Assembly: GCF_000701265.1 (NCBI RefSeq)
Contig: NZ_KL370761.1
Location: 227,408-291,407 of the forward strand
DNA: 64,000 nt
Reading direction: 5' to 3'
Source of the DNA: Legionella wadsworthii DSM 21896 = ATCC 33877
GTDB taxonomy: Bacteria; Pseudomonadota; Gammaproteobacteria; Legionellales; Legionellaceae
Shown here piece after piece: positions 18,987 to 27,680 of this stretch. The translations under genes and the position numbers were made by a program. Position 1 is the first letter of the stretch. Each line of letters begins with the position of its first letter. The notes below the pieces were generated by a model. The model saw only the letters and a program-made list of their open reading frames with translations, searched no databases and had not been told where the DNA came from.

Positions 18987-21900
18987 TTACTTAATTATCT
19001 TAATTTGAGTCGCTACCTCTAAAAATTGTTCCAGGGGTAAAGGCTTATAAAAATAATACCCCTGAACTGAATCACATTGATGCATTTTTAAATAATCCAC
19101 TTCCTGTTTGGTTTCGGCACCTTCTGCTATTACTCTAGTTTCCAGGGAATGAAATAATCTGATAATTGATTTAACAATCGTAGCATTGGTCAGGTTAGTG
19201 GGTATGCCATGAATAAAGGATTTGTCTATTTTTATTTCATCCACCTTGAAACGCTGAATATAACTAAATGATGAATAACCGGTACCAAAGTCATCGATAG
19301 AAATCTTAAAACCTGTTTCCTGTAAAGCACTTAGTAGTGTTAAATTATGTTGCACATTTTGCATCATCATATTTTCTGTAATTTCAAGAACAATATGCTT
19401 GGGATCCACACGATACTCATTTAAAAGCTGTTCCAAATATTCCAGTAGATGGTATTGATTTAAAAATTGTTCTGGAGAAATATTCACAGAAATTGGGGGT
19501 CCCTTCCATTGAGCGCCGACCAACCTGAATACAGCTCGAAGTACATATTCATTAATTTGTATCATTAATGCATTTTCTTGTGCATAAGGTAAAAAGTGAC
19601 TTGGGCTCAATAAACCCTTTTCTGGATGATTCCAGCGCAATAATGCCTCTGCTCCTGATATTTCATTCGTTTCTAAATTAATTTGCGGTTGAAAATACAA
19701 AACAAATTGATCTTCTTTAAGCGCATTGATAAGCTCCTTTCCCAATTTAAATTGGTTGATAACCGCTGCAAACATGGAAGGATCAAAGAACTGATATTTT
19801 TTTTCTACCCTATTTTTAGAGTATGTAAGCGCAATATTGGCATTATTAATTAATGTTTTTGCATCTTTGCCATCTTTTGGAAAAATAGCAATACCCAAAT
19901 GCACCGATAAAAGAATTTCCTGTCCAATGATATTAAATGTTTTTTTAAAATCCTGTTGATATTTTTCAGCTAAATCCTCAATTTCTTCGTAAGAATGACA
20001 TTTTTCTGAAAACATAATAAATTTATCTGCTACAAGACGCGCAACCTGGTTATTCTCAGCTAGCGATAGTACTCGGGATGCAATTTGTTTTAATAAAATA
20101 TCTCCTTGATCATGCCCCTGTGATTCATTGATTATTCTGAAACGGTGTATATCAAGAATGAAAACTGGTATTAAAGTTTCTTTATCTTTAATATGGGTTT
20201 CAAGTACTTCTGTGAATGCAGAACGGTTCAATAGATTGGTTAAAAGATCATAGCGAGATACTCGTTCAATTTGTTCTTTAGTATGTTTAAGATATATAAA
20301 ATCTCCAATGAGATTTCCAGCTCTTTCCAGGAAGCTTTTTATCTCCTCACTGAGGTTTAGCTGCTTCATGCTAAAAAAATTCAAAATTCCAAGCACTTTA
20401 TTGTTTGATATCAGAGGTAATCCTAATGCGCCCCGCAGTCCTGCTTCCTTAGCAGCATGGGCACGATGAAATCCTTTCAATTCTACATAATCAGGCATAA
20501 TGACAAGATGTTGCGATTGCCAGGCCATTCCGGGCAGGCCTTCTCCAATTTTAAAAGTATAAACCTCACTTTTTTCATGGAAATGAACCATATCCTTTGA
20601 TTCACCCATCCAGGTGTTCACACAACGCAAAACATGACTACTTTCATCGATAAGCCATAGCTCATATAAGTCCCATCCGTTAAATTCACTGATGATTCTT
20701 GCAATATTTGGGATCGCAATATTAATTCGATCCTCATGTTTTAAAATATCGAATATATTCTCTTCCAAAATTTTTAATTTCTTAGAATGCATACTTTCAG
20801 TCACATCAAGGGCTATACCAATGATGTATTTGGGTTGTCCATTTTCATCTTTTAACTGGTATGCCTTATCGAAAATATGTCGAATGGTCCCATCAGAGCG
20901 ATGTATCCTATAATTTAATTCGATGGAGGATTCTGATTGGATTTTGAAAAACAGATTTGCAACTTGTTTTTGGTCTTCGGGAACAATCATTTCATAAAAT
21001 TGACGCGGATTTTTATATAGTTTTTCTACGGGTTCACCCCATATTTTTTCATAAGCTGGACTCACATAGAATAATTTGTCGGCGCCAATGCTCGCACGAT
21101 ATAAGACAGCATCCTTGAATTTTTCCGCAAATTCATGAAAAATACGCTCACTTTCTTGAAGTTCCTGTGTGGATTTATCGATTTTTAATTGATGTTGGTT
21201 TATTAGTTTGCAGATAATGGCAACGATTATGCTTAAAAGAATAAAAGAAGCGACCGTATCCATGGAATGTCTAAAAGCATGAGGATATAAATTTGAATCC
21301 TCACCGATATTTACAATAGAACTCACCAAAAGAGGTTCTAAAATAATAAAGGGTAAAATAAGCCGTAAAACGAATCCTCCCGTAGTTTGTCCCAGAATAA
21401 TATTCATGATTCCTGTATTGGGACTTGCCAGCAACATGCCGATACAAGACAGGACAAATAAAAGGGTTGTACCCACAGGCATTGTGGTCATTTTAAAAAG
21501 AGTGTAAGAAGTGCCATTAAAATTATTCATGTAATTACATAAAGAAAAGAAAGCGCCCGTAAAAACTATCCATAAACAAGTTTGAAAAAACCAGGGATTT
21601 ACTTTTTTTAACATTAATATAAATGCAGTCCCTATAAACAAAAAAAGAATGGATGAGAGCAGTGTCATGCGAAGAGGTATAGGAACGGTTATTGAAGGAT
21701 TACTTAAAACTGCACCATAGATTCCAATACTTCTTGCTGTGAAATATTCTAAAAGAGTCAGTACGCAGATTGAAATAATAACAAGGGCGGATAGAAGGAC
21801 AATTGTTTTATTTGCAGAATTGAATGATGAAGAACGAATAAATAATATTCCCACCCCCGTAAAAATAAAACAAATAGCTGCATTTACCCTCATACTGCCC

Positions 21901-22034
21901 CATTTGAGTAAAACGTTGGTTAACCCTGAAATATTAAAAGACCAACCAATTAAAACCATGAATCCAAGCAGTATAATGATAATTCCCAGTCCGGCTGAAT
22001 AACCTCCATATAATTTAGCTTCTTCGATGTCCAT
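18987..22034 (-). CDS. Membrane PAS-GAF-GGDEF-EAL cyclic-di-GMP regulator
   Basis: The N-terminal ~300 residues contain about eight hydrophobic helices (a MASE-like sensor). They are followed by PAS (about 310-420), GAF (about 435-575), GGDEF (about 590-745) and EAL (about 755-1005) domains. The GGDEF signature is degenerate (RLVADKFIMF), so cyclase activity is unlikely. The EAL domain keeps AEALLRW, ITENMM and DDFGTGYSS, so it probably hydrolyses c-di-GMP. The frame opens at 22133, but the ATG at 22034 (MDIEEAKL) is the better start. It stands alone with a ~620-bp upstream region. Confidence 0.85.
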   Translation of the reverse strand: MDIEEAKLYGGYSAGLGIIIILLGFMVLIGWSFNISGLTNVLLKWGSMRVNAAICFIFTGVGILFIRSSSFNSANKTIVLLSALVIISICVLTLLEYFTARSIGIYGAVLSNPSITVPIPLRMTLLSSILFLFIGTAFILMLKKVNPWFFQTCLWIVFTGAFFSLCNYMNNFNGTSYTLFKMTTMPVGTTLLFVLSCIGMLLASPNTGIMNIILGQTTGGFVLRLILPFIILEPLLVSSIVNIGEDSNLYPHAFRHSMDTVASFILLSIIVAIICKLINQHQLKIDKSTQELQESERIFHEFAEKFKDAVLYRASIGADKLFYVSPAYEKIWGEPVEKLYKNPRQFYEMIVPEDQKQVANLFFKIQSESSIELNYRIHRSDGTIRHIFDKAYQLKDENGQPKYIIGIALDVTESMHSKKLKILEENIFDILKHEDRINIAIPNIARIISEFNGWDLYELWLIDESSHVLRCVNTWMGESKDMVHFHEKSEVYTFKIGEGLPGMAWQSQHLVIMPDYVELKGFHRAHAAKEAGLRGALGLPLISNNKVLGILNFFSMKQLNLSEEIKSFLERAGNLIGDFIYLKHTKEQIERVSRYDLLTNLLNRSAFTEVLETHIKDKETLIPVFILDIHRFRIINESQGHDQGDILLKQIASRVLSLAENNQVARLVADKFIMFSEKCHSYEEIEDLAEKYQQDFKKTFNIIGQEILLSVHLGIAIFPKDGKDAKTLINNANIALTYSKNRVEKKYQFFDPSMFAAVINQFKLGKELINALKEDQFVLYFQPQINLETNEISGAEALLRWNHPEKGLLSPSHFLPYAQENALMIQINEYVLRAVFRLVGAQWKGPPISVNISPEQFLNQYHLLEYLEQLLNEYRVDPKHIVLEITENMMMQNVQHNLTLLSALQETGFKISIDDFGTGYSSFSYIQRFKVDEIKIDKSFIHGIPTNLTNATIVKSIIRLFHSLETRVIAEGAETKQEVDYLKMHQCDSVQGYYFYKPLPLEQFLEVATQIKIIK

Positions 22035-22134
22035 ACGATTCCAAGGAAATCCATTAATAAATCTTATCCTATAAGTATATAGGACATTGAAAACTTCATG
22101 GCAAATCAAATTAAAAAACGGACAATTCAACATT

Positions 22135-22660
22135 TTATTTGAATTAATTCAATTTATGACAAATTCATTTGAAGCTAAAATTAATGAGAGTGGTTAAAGT
22201 TGAACCTTAGAAAGCAAACTTCAATTTTTCCCTGGAACACGTTGGTAAATGATACATCATTTAAGGTAAGCTCAATTTCCTAAAGGAGTTTGACAAGCTA
22301 TAAACAGACTTATTCACAGAAAATGTGAATAACTTTATGCAAAATATTTTTTTAAAACATTGAGTTTATTCAGGTGCGGTAAAGGTTTTTAAGTATTTTC
22401 TGAAAATCAATCGAATGAGTTGGTTTGTAGATATCCACAGACAGGAATAAAGAATTAATACATCGCTATTTTATACAAATAAAATATAAAAAAATAGTCT
22501 TGACTCAATCTATTTTTATTCTTTTACTGGGTCGCAAAAAGTTGTTCTTACTAGAATGGACTTTATATCTTAGGCCTCCGCTACTAATTATGGATGAGCC
22601 TTGAAGAATAAATTTCTAACCTCATTTATATATGAGATAAGTTTCTAAAAGGGTAATAAA
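22135..22660. promoter_or_regulatory. Divergent intergenic region with a DnaA-box-like inverted repeat
   Basis: No gene is visible in this stretch between the EAL regulator and htpX. At 22310-22332 lies a perfect inverted repeat, TTATTCACA and TGTGAATAA with a 5-base spacer. Each arm is one base from the DnaA box TTATCCACA. A further TATCCACAG occurs near 22433. It may be an operator or just AT-rich palindrome; no repeat array or origin is evident. Confidence 0.3.
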
Positions 22661-23507
22661 ATGATAAATAATGTGAAGACCTTTATTTTGTTTGCCTCAT
22701 TAACCGCATTGCTGGTTGTTATTGGCGCACTGCTCGGTGGCAGCCGAGGGATGTTCATTGCATTAATTTTTGCAGGGATTATGAACTTCTCTGCTTATTG
22801 GTATTCAGATGTAATTGTTTTAAGAATGTATCAGGCAGAACCTCTGAATAGCCAAAATTTTGTTTTTAATATTGTGGCTCAGCTGGCTCAAAGAGCAGGT
22901 ATTCCTGTTCCGAAAGTATATTTGATTCAAAATCCTACTCCAAACGCATTTGCGACCGGAAGGAATCCTGAAAATGCAAGTATCGCTGTAACTACTGGTC
23001 TCCTGGATAACTTAACTCAAGATGAAATAACTGGTGTTTTAGCTCATGAACTAGCCCATGTACTCCACCGTGACACTTTAATTAGTGTAGTCAGTGCAAC
23101 AATTGCAGGAGCAATTAGCGGGATTGCCAATATGTTCATGTGGTTTTCAATGTTTGGTCAAAGTCAGGATAATGAAGAAAGTGTTCATCCTATCGTTGGG
23201 ACTGTGATGATGATTGTAGCTCCTTTGGCGGCTGGATTGATTCAAATGGCAATTTCCCGTTCCAGGGAGTTCGAGGCTGATGCAGGTGGTGCCCGTCTTT
23301 GTGGCAATCCAAAATGGCTTGCAAACGCTTTAATAAAAATCGAACATTCCAGCAAACAACAGTTTTTTCAAGGAGGCAGAAAGTCATCCAGCTACAGCCC
23401 ATATGTTTATTATTAATCCGTTAAATGGAGAACAAATGGCGAATTTATTTTCAACTCACCCATTGACCGCGGAGCGGGTACGAAGGTTAGAAGCAATGCA
23501 TATTTAG
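22661..23507 (+). pseudogene. htpX: HtpX-family membrane zinc protease broken by a one-base frameshift
   Basis: The frame encodes an M48 HtpX protease: two N-terminal membrane helices, [10 protein letters not shown] (zinc site HExxH), and the downstream zinc Glu in [13 protein letters not shown]. As read, it stops at 23416 after 251 residues with a non-family tail. Removing one T from the six-T run at 23363-23368 restores the usual C-terminus ([14 protein letters not shown], then [18 protein letters not shown]) and a stop at 23505-23507, giving 281 residues, the normal family length. Either the gene carries a recent frameshift or the base call is wrong. HtpX degrades misfolded inner-membrane proteins. 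Confidence 0.85.
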
Positions 23508-23590
23508 AAATTTGCTTTTTCTGAAAAGCAGCTCGGGACCTTGATCAAAAGCAGACTTACGTTTACCGGGGAGGTGCCATGCCCATTTTC

Positions 23591-24436
23591 TTAATCATCA
23601 AAATGATTGATTAACATTTGATAATAGTCTGTAAACAGTTGGGCCACCTGTTTTGGGTTTTCGATCCAAGGAAAATGTCCGGCATTTTTAATAGCACATA
23701 TTTTAATATTTTCTCTTTTAAATTTTTTAGACCTAAGAAAAAAATTTAAAGGAATAATTCGGTCTTCCTCACCTGAAAATATCAGGGTAGGAATTTTTTT
23801 TGGAACCCATTTCGCCTTGTAACTTGCATCGAAATTCTTGGAAGACCATTCGCAGCTTATATAATTGAAAGGTAAATCTTTTAAAAACTCTATACCTGCC
23901 TGAAGACCTGTTTTGGTAAATGAATAAGGTGCAGAAGCTAAGGTTAATTTTTTTAAAATTCTGTTTGACGGCTTTTTTGCATAATTTACATGCAGTTTAC
24001 TGGCCTCTTCAATGGGATGGGACTCAACATATTTTATAAATTGCTGTAGCCAGGAACAATCTGGAGATGAGTCCATTAAAATGAAACCTTTTAGAACCTT
24101 TTGAAGCTTAGGCGTTGCCAAAGCATACATTCCACCTGTTGAATGGGCCACTAATATCACATGATCTAATACACTCACTGCTTCAAACAGTGCTTCAGAC
24201 CAGCGCGAAAAATACTTTTCATCATCAGGTGTATGGTTTGACCCATCGCCAGGAAGATCGACATGCCAAATGGATCCAGGTAAATTGAGAATATCTGTTA
24301 ATGGGGCAAGCGATTCAGAGCCTAAACCAGGACCGCCTGGAAGGAATAACCAGTTAAAAAGAGCACCTGGACGTGATTGAATCAAGTGGAGACGTGCTTT
24401 TAAACTCGTCCATAAATATTTTTTCAAAAGAGACAC
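23591..24436 (-). CDS. Alpha/beta hydrolase
   Basis: This is a single alpha/beta-hydrolase domain. The oxyanion region is LFLPGGPGLG and the nucleophile elbow is VAHSTGGMY (Ser). The acid is in SGEEDRIIP (Asp) and the catalytic His is in NAGHFPWIENP. All three triad members are present. There is no signal peptide. The substrate cannot be told; the family includes esterases, lipases and epoxide hydrolases. It is convergent with the broken htpX. Confidence 0.8.
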   Translation of the reverse strand: MSLLKKYLWTSLKARLHLIQSRPGALFNWLFLPGGPGLGSESLAPLTDILNLPGSIWHVDLPGDGSNHTPDDEKYFSRWSEALFEAVSVLDHVILVAHSTGGMYALATPKLQKVLKGFILMDSSPDCSWLQQFIKYVESHPIEEASKLHVNYAKKPSNRILKKLTLASAPYSFTKTGLQAGIEFLKDLPFNYISCEWSSKNFDASYKAKWVPKKIPTLIFSGEEDRIIPLNFFLRSKKFKRENIKICAIKNAGHFPWIENPKQVAQLFTDYYQMLINHFDD

Positions 24437-24622
24437 ACTCTAAAATCAAGTTAAATCTTTTAATCATATCATTTTATTGAATGCAAAATAAGTTTAAGTA
24501 GAATATTGATTCCTCTTTACTTTGTTTATGCGAGGAAATAAACCCCTTTGGTTTTGAACATGATGTAATAAACTAGTGTTGAAGATATCAATCACCTCTA
24601 AATTAACTCAAAATAAACTGAA

Positions 24623-25080
24623 ATGGGCTCTGGCATATTTATCCTTTTATCCGCGATACTGCATGCAGTGTGGAATACCTTTGCCAAGTGCAATGCTTCA
24701 CCCTATTACGAAGTTATAGGGATTATGAGTTTTGCGACTCTCTTCTCGCTTCTATTTATCCCTTTTTTCTCAGGTCCATTGTTTGAAAATTCAAAGTCTC
24801 TTTTATGGGCACTCATCTCTGGTGTATTCGAAGGAGGCTCTATCCTCATATATCCAATTGGAAAACCACTTCCCTAGGCGGAATGATAAGCGCACTTTCT
24901 TTTTTACTTTTTTTAATTGGGTTACGTGACTCTGAAGCTGGACTAGCACTTACACTCCGCAATACGTCCGTAGTATTTGCACAAATATTTGCATATTTTA
25001 TTGGTAAAAAGATTTCTCCGTCCCAATGGGTAGAATCTTTTCTTGTAGCCCTTGGTGCCTGCTTCATCTATCCCCATTAA
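24623..25080 (+). pseudogene. Decayed DMT/EamA transporter
   Basis: Two frames together resemble one drug/metabolite (EamA-type) transporter. The first part (24623-24877) has FILLSAILHAVWNTFAKCNA and further membrane helices. After a frame change near 24860, the second part (to 25080) continues with GMISALSFLLFLIGLRDSEA and SVVFAQIFAYFIGKKISPSQW, the typical C-terminal EamA helices. Several middle helices are missing (a normal protein has ~280 residues in 10 helices; this totals ~150). It is a deletion plus frameshift remnant. Confidence 0.7.
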
Positions 25081-25246
25081 ACATTTAGCGTAGTCTGAAA
25101 GTTGCAAAGCTGCACCGGTTTATAATTTATTGAAGCTGATAAGAAAAACCCTATTTCCAAGGATTACTGACATCCAAGAAACATTTTGCTACTATATAAG
25201 GAAGCTATTTTTTATACAAATTGAATGAATTTTTGGAGGGCGAGGG

Positions 25247-25417
25247 ATGACTAAAAAAACACCTGAAAATTTTAGAAAATCTATTGATTGGACGGTTACC
25301 ACCGACAAAAAACAGGTAAATTCTTTAAACCAAAAAACTCGAACCATTGCCGAACAATTAGACCGAAATCCGTTGCCCGATAAAGATGAATTGAATCCTA
25401 AACAAGACGGCAAGTGA
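25247..25417 (+). CDS. Small hydrophilic protein, 56 residues
   Basis: This short frame starts MTKKTPENFRKSIDWTVTTD and is rich in Lys, Asp, Asn and Thr, so it is probably disordered. It has a very strong ribosome site (GGAGGGCGAGGG) right before the ATG, which argues that it is translated. No family is recognised. It is followed 90 bp later by another small gene on the same strand. Confidence 0.55.
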   Translation: MTKKTPENFRKSIDWTVTTDKKQVNSLNQKTRTIAEQLDRNPLPDKDELNPKQDGK

Positions 25418-25509
25418 TTTATCCTTTAACAATATGAAATAAAACTTGCATATTTTTTATAAAAATTTATCATAACTAAAGCGTTATTTTATAAAAAAGG
25501 AATTTAAAT

Positions 25510-25719
25510 ATGATGATGGTTCGAAAGTTTGCTACTGCTACTACACCAAAAACTGTGATTACTCCAACTTCTTTTCGTTTTTTTAAGGAATGGAATTGGT
25601 CAACAGTGAAGAAAAGCGAGAATACAGCGACGTTAAATAAATCAGTGCAAACCATTGTGAAAGAATTGGAACATACTTCTTCCACTGATGCACAAGGTCC
25701 TGCACCAAAATTTAAATAG
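25510..25719 (+). CDS. Small basic protein with presequence-like N-terminus
   Basis: This 69-residue protein starts MMMVRKFATATTPKTVITP: basic, rich in Thr, with no acidic residue for the first 25 residues, then FRFFKEWNWS and a polar tail. AAGGAAT precedes the ATG at good spacing. The start resembles a short mitochondrial presequence (R-K-F then A-T), which is notable because the convergent gene at 25763-27565 has a stronger one. No family is recognised. Confidence 0.5.
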   Translation: MMMVRKFATATTPKTVITPTSFRFFKEWNWSTVKKSENTATLNKSVQTIVKELEHTSSTDAQGPAPKFK

Positions 25720-25762
25720 TTATTAACGAAAATGTATCCCCTCTCCCTGGGGATTCCTGTAT

Positions 25763-27565
25763 TTAGATCGTTGCTTTTCCTGCTGTATTTTGAGCAACTA
25801 AACGCTCCAGTTGTTCAAAATGCTCAGGTGCTTGAGATTTTATCTTTTCAAAGTCTTCTGAATCATGTACCTCAAGTTCACCATTCTGAACGATTGCAAC
25901 TACATTTTTCTCCAGATGACTAATGGCAGTAGAATCAAGATCTTGCCGAACAAACACAATTTTAGCCGAGCCAAATTTATCCGAATCGATGACCCTGGCC
26001 ATACTCGTGGCTACGGAAATATCTGCATCTTGATAAAGCTCTTGAGCCGACGTAGCATGGCTATTCAGTTGACTCTGATTCAGAAAATCTACATATTGCA
26101 AAAGATGGGTTACATAAATTGTATTACTCTCACAATCGACTACCACAGCCGGTTTGTTAACTTCGTCCTGAGTTTCCAAACTCTCTTTTTTGCTGAATTT
26201 TTTTTGAATGGCCAATTCATTATTGACCACACTGATGATGACCTTTTTAGATTGGTTTTCCTGGATTACAAACGGAAAACGTTCACTCACACTACGATAG
26301 GAATTTAATACATATACGGGCGGAGTAATAAAATCGTTGGTTGCAATACCCCTTTGAATCACTCCATCCACCGCGTTTTCAGGTTTTCTTGTAGAAACAG
26401 TGATTAAGTAGGAGCCATCTTTTTTTAACCCGATGTCAAGCCAATTAGGCCAGATGTTACACATTTCTTTGAAGACATTAGGCACTTTTTTGCTTCGATC
26501 CATTCGACGGCTTAAAAACTCGCCGCTCATGTTATAAGTCACGACAGCTTCTGCATGTGTCAATGTTCCTATATGCTTTTTAGGGGCTGCTTTAACACAC
26601 TCATCATCATAATATATGGTTCGCTTTCTATCCACAGTAAGAAGCGCCAGCTCATCTAGAGAATAACCGGTTTGCTGTTGTAATTGTAACGCAAAGCTTT
26701 CTGTAGTAATGGATTTACCACTTCCTGGTCCCCCTGCCATTAAAACGGAGAAGCGATCAGGATAACTTTTTGGCTTTTCTGGAATCCCTACAAAGGTATG
26801 GGCTACCACCGGTGAAACCAGGGGTAACGCTTCATATTTAGCTTGTTTCAGAAGAGTTTCTATAATCCCTTCTGAAAGTGCATACATCCTTTCGTCTACT
26901 TCGTTTTTAAGTAACTCATCCGCTATACGAATCTTAGCAAACTCGCTTATCATCGAATCCGTTGCATCAATAAGGCCTTTGTCTCTTCTTTTGATGAGGG
27001 CTGTTTTCAATTTATGATAGTATTTTGGAATCTGGGGATTTTCCGCATGTTTTGAGCTGTCTTGAAGAACATTGTGTACCCAATCTAAATAATTTTGTCG
27101 GTGAGAGGTCATACTTATTTGAGGAATAACCGGCAAAACATGCTCAGAATGAAATTGACGGACAAAAGTACCAAAAGCATGGTTATGAGCAGGAGTTTTC
27201 ATCAATAAAGGGATTAAAGCGCCGGTTATTTGTAAGGAGCGGCGAGGGGTCTCAAAGAGAATTAAATCACCAATGGAGTTACCCTCCTGACCTTTATATC
27301 GGCCAAATCCCTTTACCATCCAGGTTAATTCTTCCTTCTTTTGTACCGAATGTTTTAATGCGGTGAATTCCACAGTGGAGTCTGTAAATATCTGAGGATA
27401 GGATTGTTTCCCAGAATGAAGTACCCCCTCAATATCACAAGAGCTTTCGTTATATTGTCTCCAGTTATGCTGGGAATAATAACGAACAACTGTCGTATTC
27501 GCTCCTAAGGATAAACCCCGATTTGCTCCGCGATAAGTTCCTCTAAATAATGCTTTACTTAACAT
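25763..27565 (-). CDS. P-loop (zeta-toxin-like) protein with mitochondrial-presequence-like N-terminus
   Basis: A Walker A motif, AGGPGSGKSITTE (about 277-289), lies in a zeta-toxin/nucleoside-kinase-like context: strand FSVLMAGGPGSGKS, then VDRKRTIYYDDECVK. Before it is a helical ~250-residue region; after it a ~300-residue unassigned part. The first 35 residues contain five Lys/Arg, many Ser/Thr, no Asp/Glu, and RYYS at 28-31, which fits the R-3 cleavage pattern of mitochondrial processing peptidase. There is no bacterial signal peptide. I infer a Dot/Icm effector sent to mitochondria; the enzymatic class is only as good as the P-loop. Confidence 0.6.
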   Translation of the reverse strand: MLSKALFRGTYRGANRGLSLGANTTVVRYYSQHNWRQYNESSCDIEGVLHSGKQSYPQIFTDSTVEFTALKHSVQKKEELTWMVKGFGRYKGQEGNSIGDLILFETPRRSLQITGALIPLLMKTPAHNHAFGTFVRQFHSEHVLPVIPQISMTSHRQNYLDWVHNVLQDSSKHAENPQIPKYYHKLKTALIKRRDKGLIDATDSMISEFAKIRIADELLKNEVDERMYALSEGIIETLLKQAKYEALPLVSPVVAHTFVGIPEKPKSYPDRFSVLMAGGPGSGKSITTESFALQLQQQTGYSLDELALLTVDRKRTIYYDDECVKAAPKKHIGTLTHAEAVVTYNMSGEFLSRRMDRSKKVPNVFKEMCNIWPNWLDIGLKKDGSYLITVSTRKPENAVDGVIQRGIATNDFITPPVYVLNSYRSVSERFPFVIQENQSKKVIISVVNNELAIQKKFSKKESLETQDEVNKPAVVVDCESNTIYVTHLLQYVDFLNQSQLNSHATSAQELYQDADISVATSMARVIDSDKFGSAKIVFVRQDLDSTAISHLEKNVVAIVQNGELEVHDSEDFEKIKSQAPEHFEQLERLVAQNTAGKATI

Positions 27566-27680
27566 GGATTAAATTTTCCTAGATTAACGTATTCATAATC
27601 CGGAACATTTTACACAAAAGAACTTAAGCAAATATTAAGCATCAAGATTATTTGCCGGGCAAAAGCTGAAAAAGAAGTTA

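Noticed and set aside
22310..22332. Convergent DnaA-box-like pair as a replication origin
   Set aside because: Only one pair and one further partial box are present, with no iterons or dnaA/dnaN nearby.
23591..24436. Hydrolase and broken htpX as an operon
   Set aside because: They are on opposite strands and converge.
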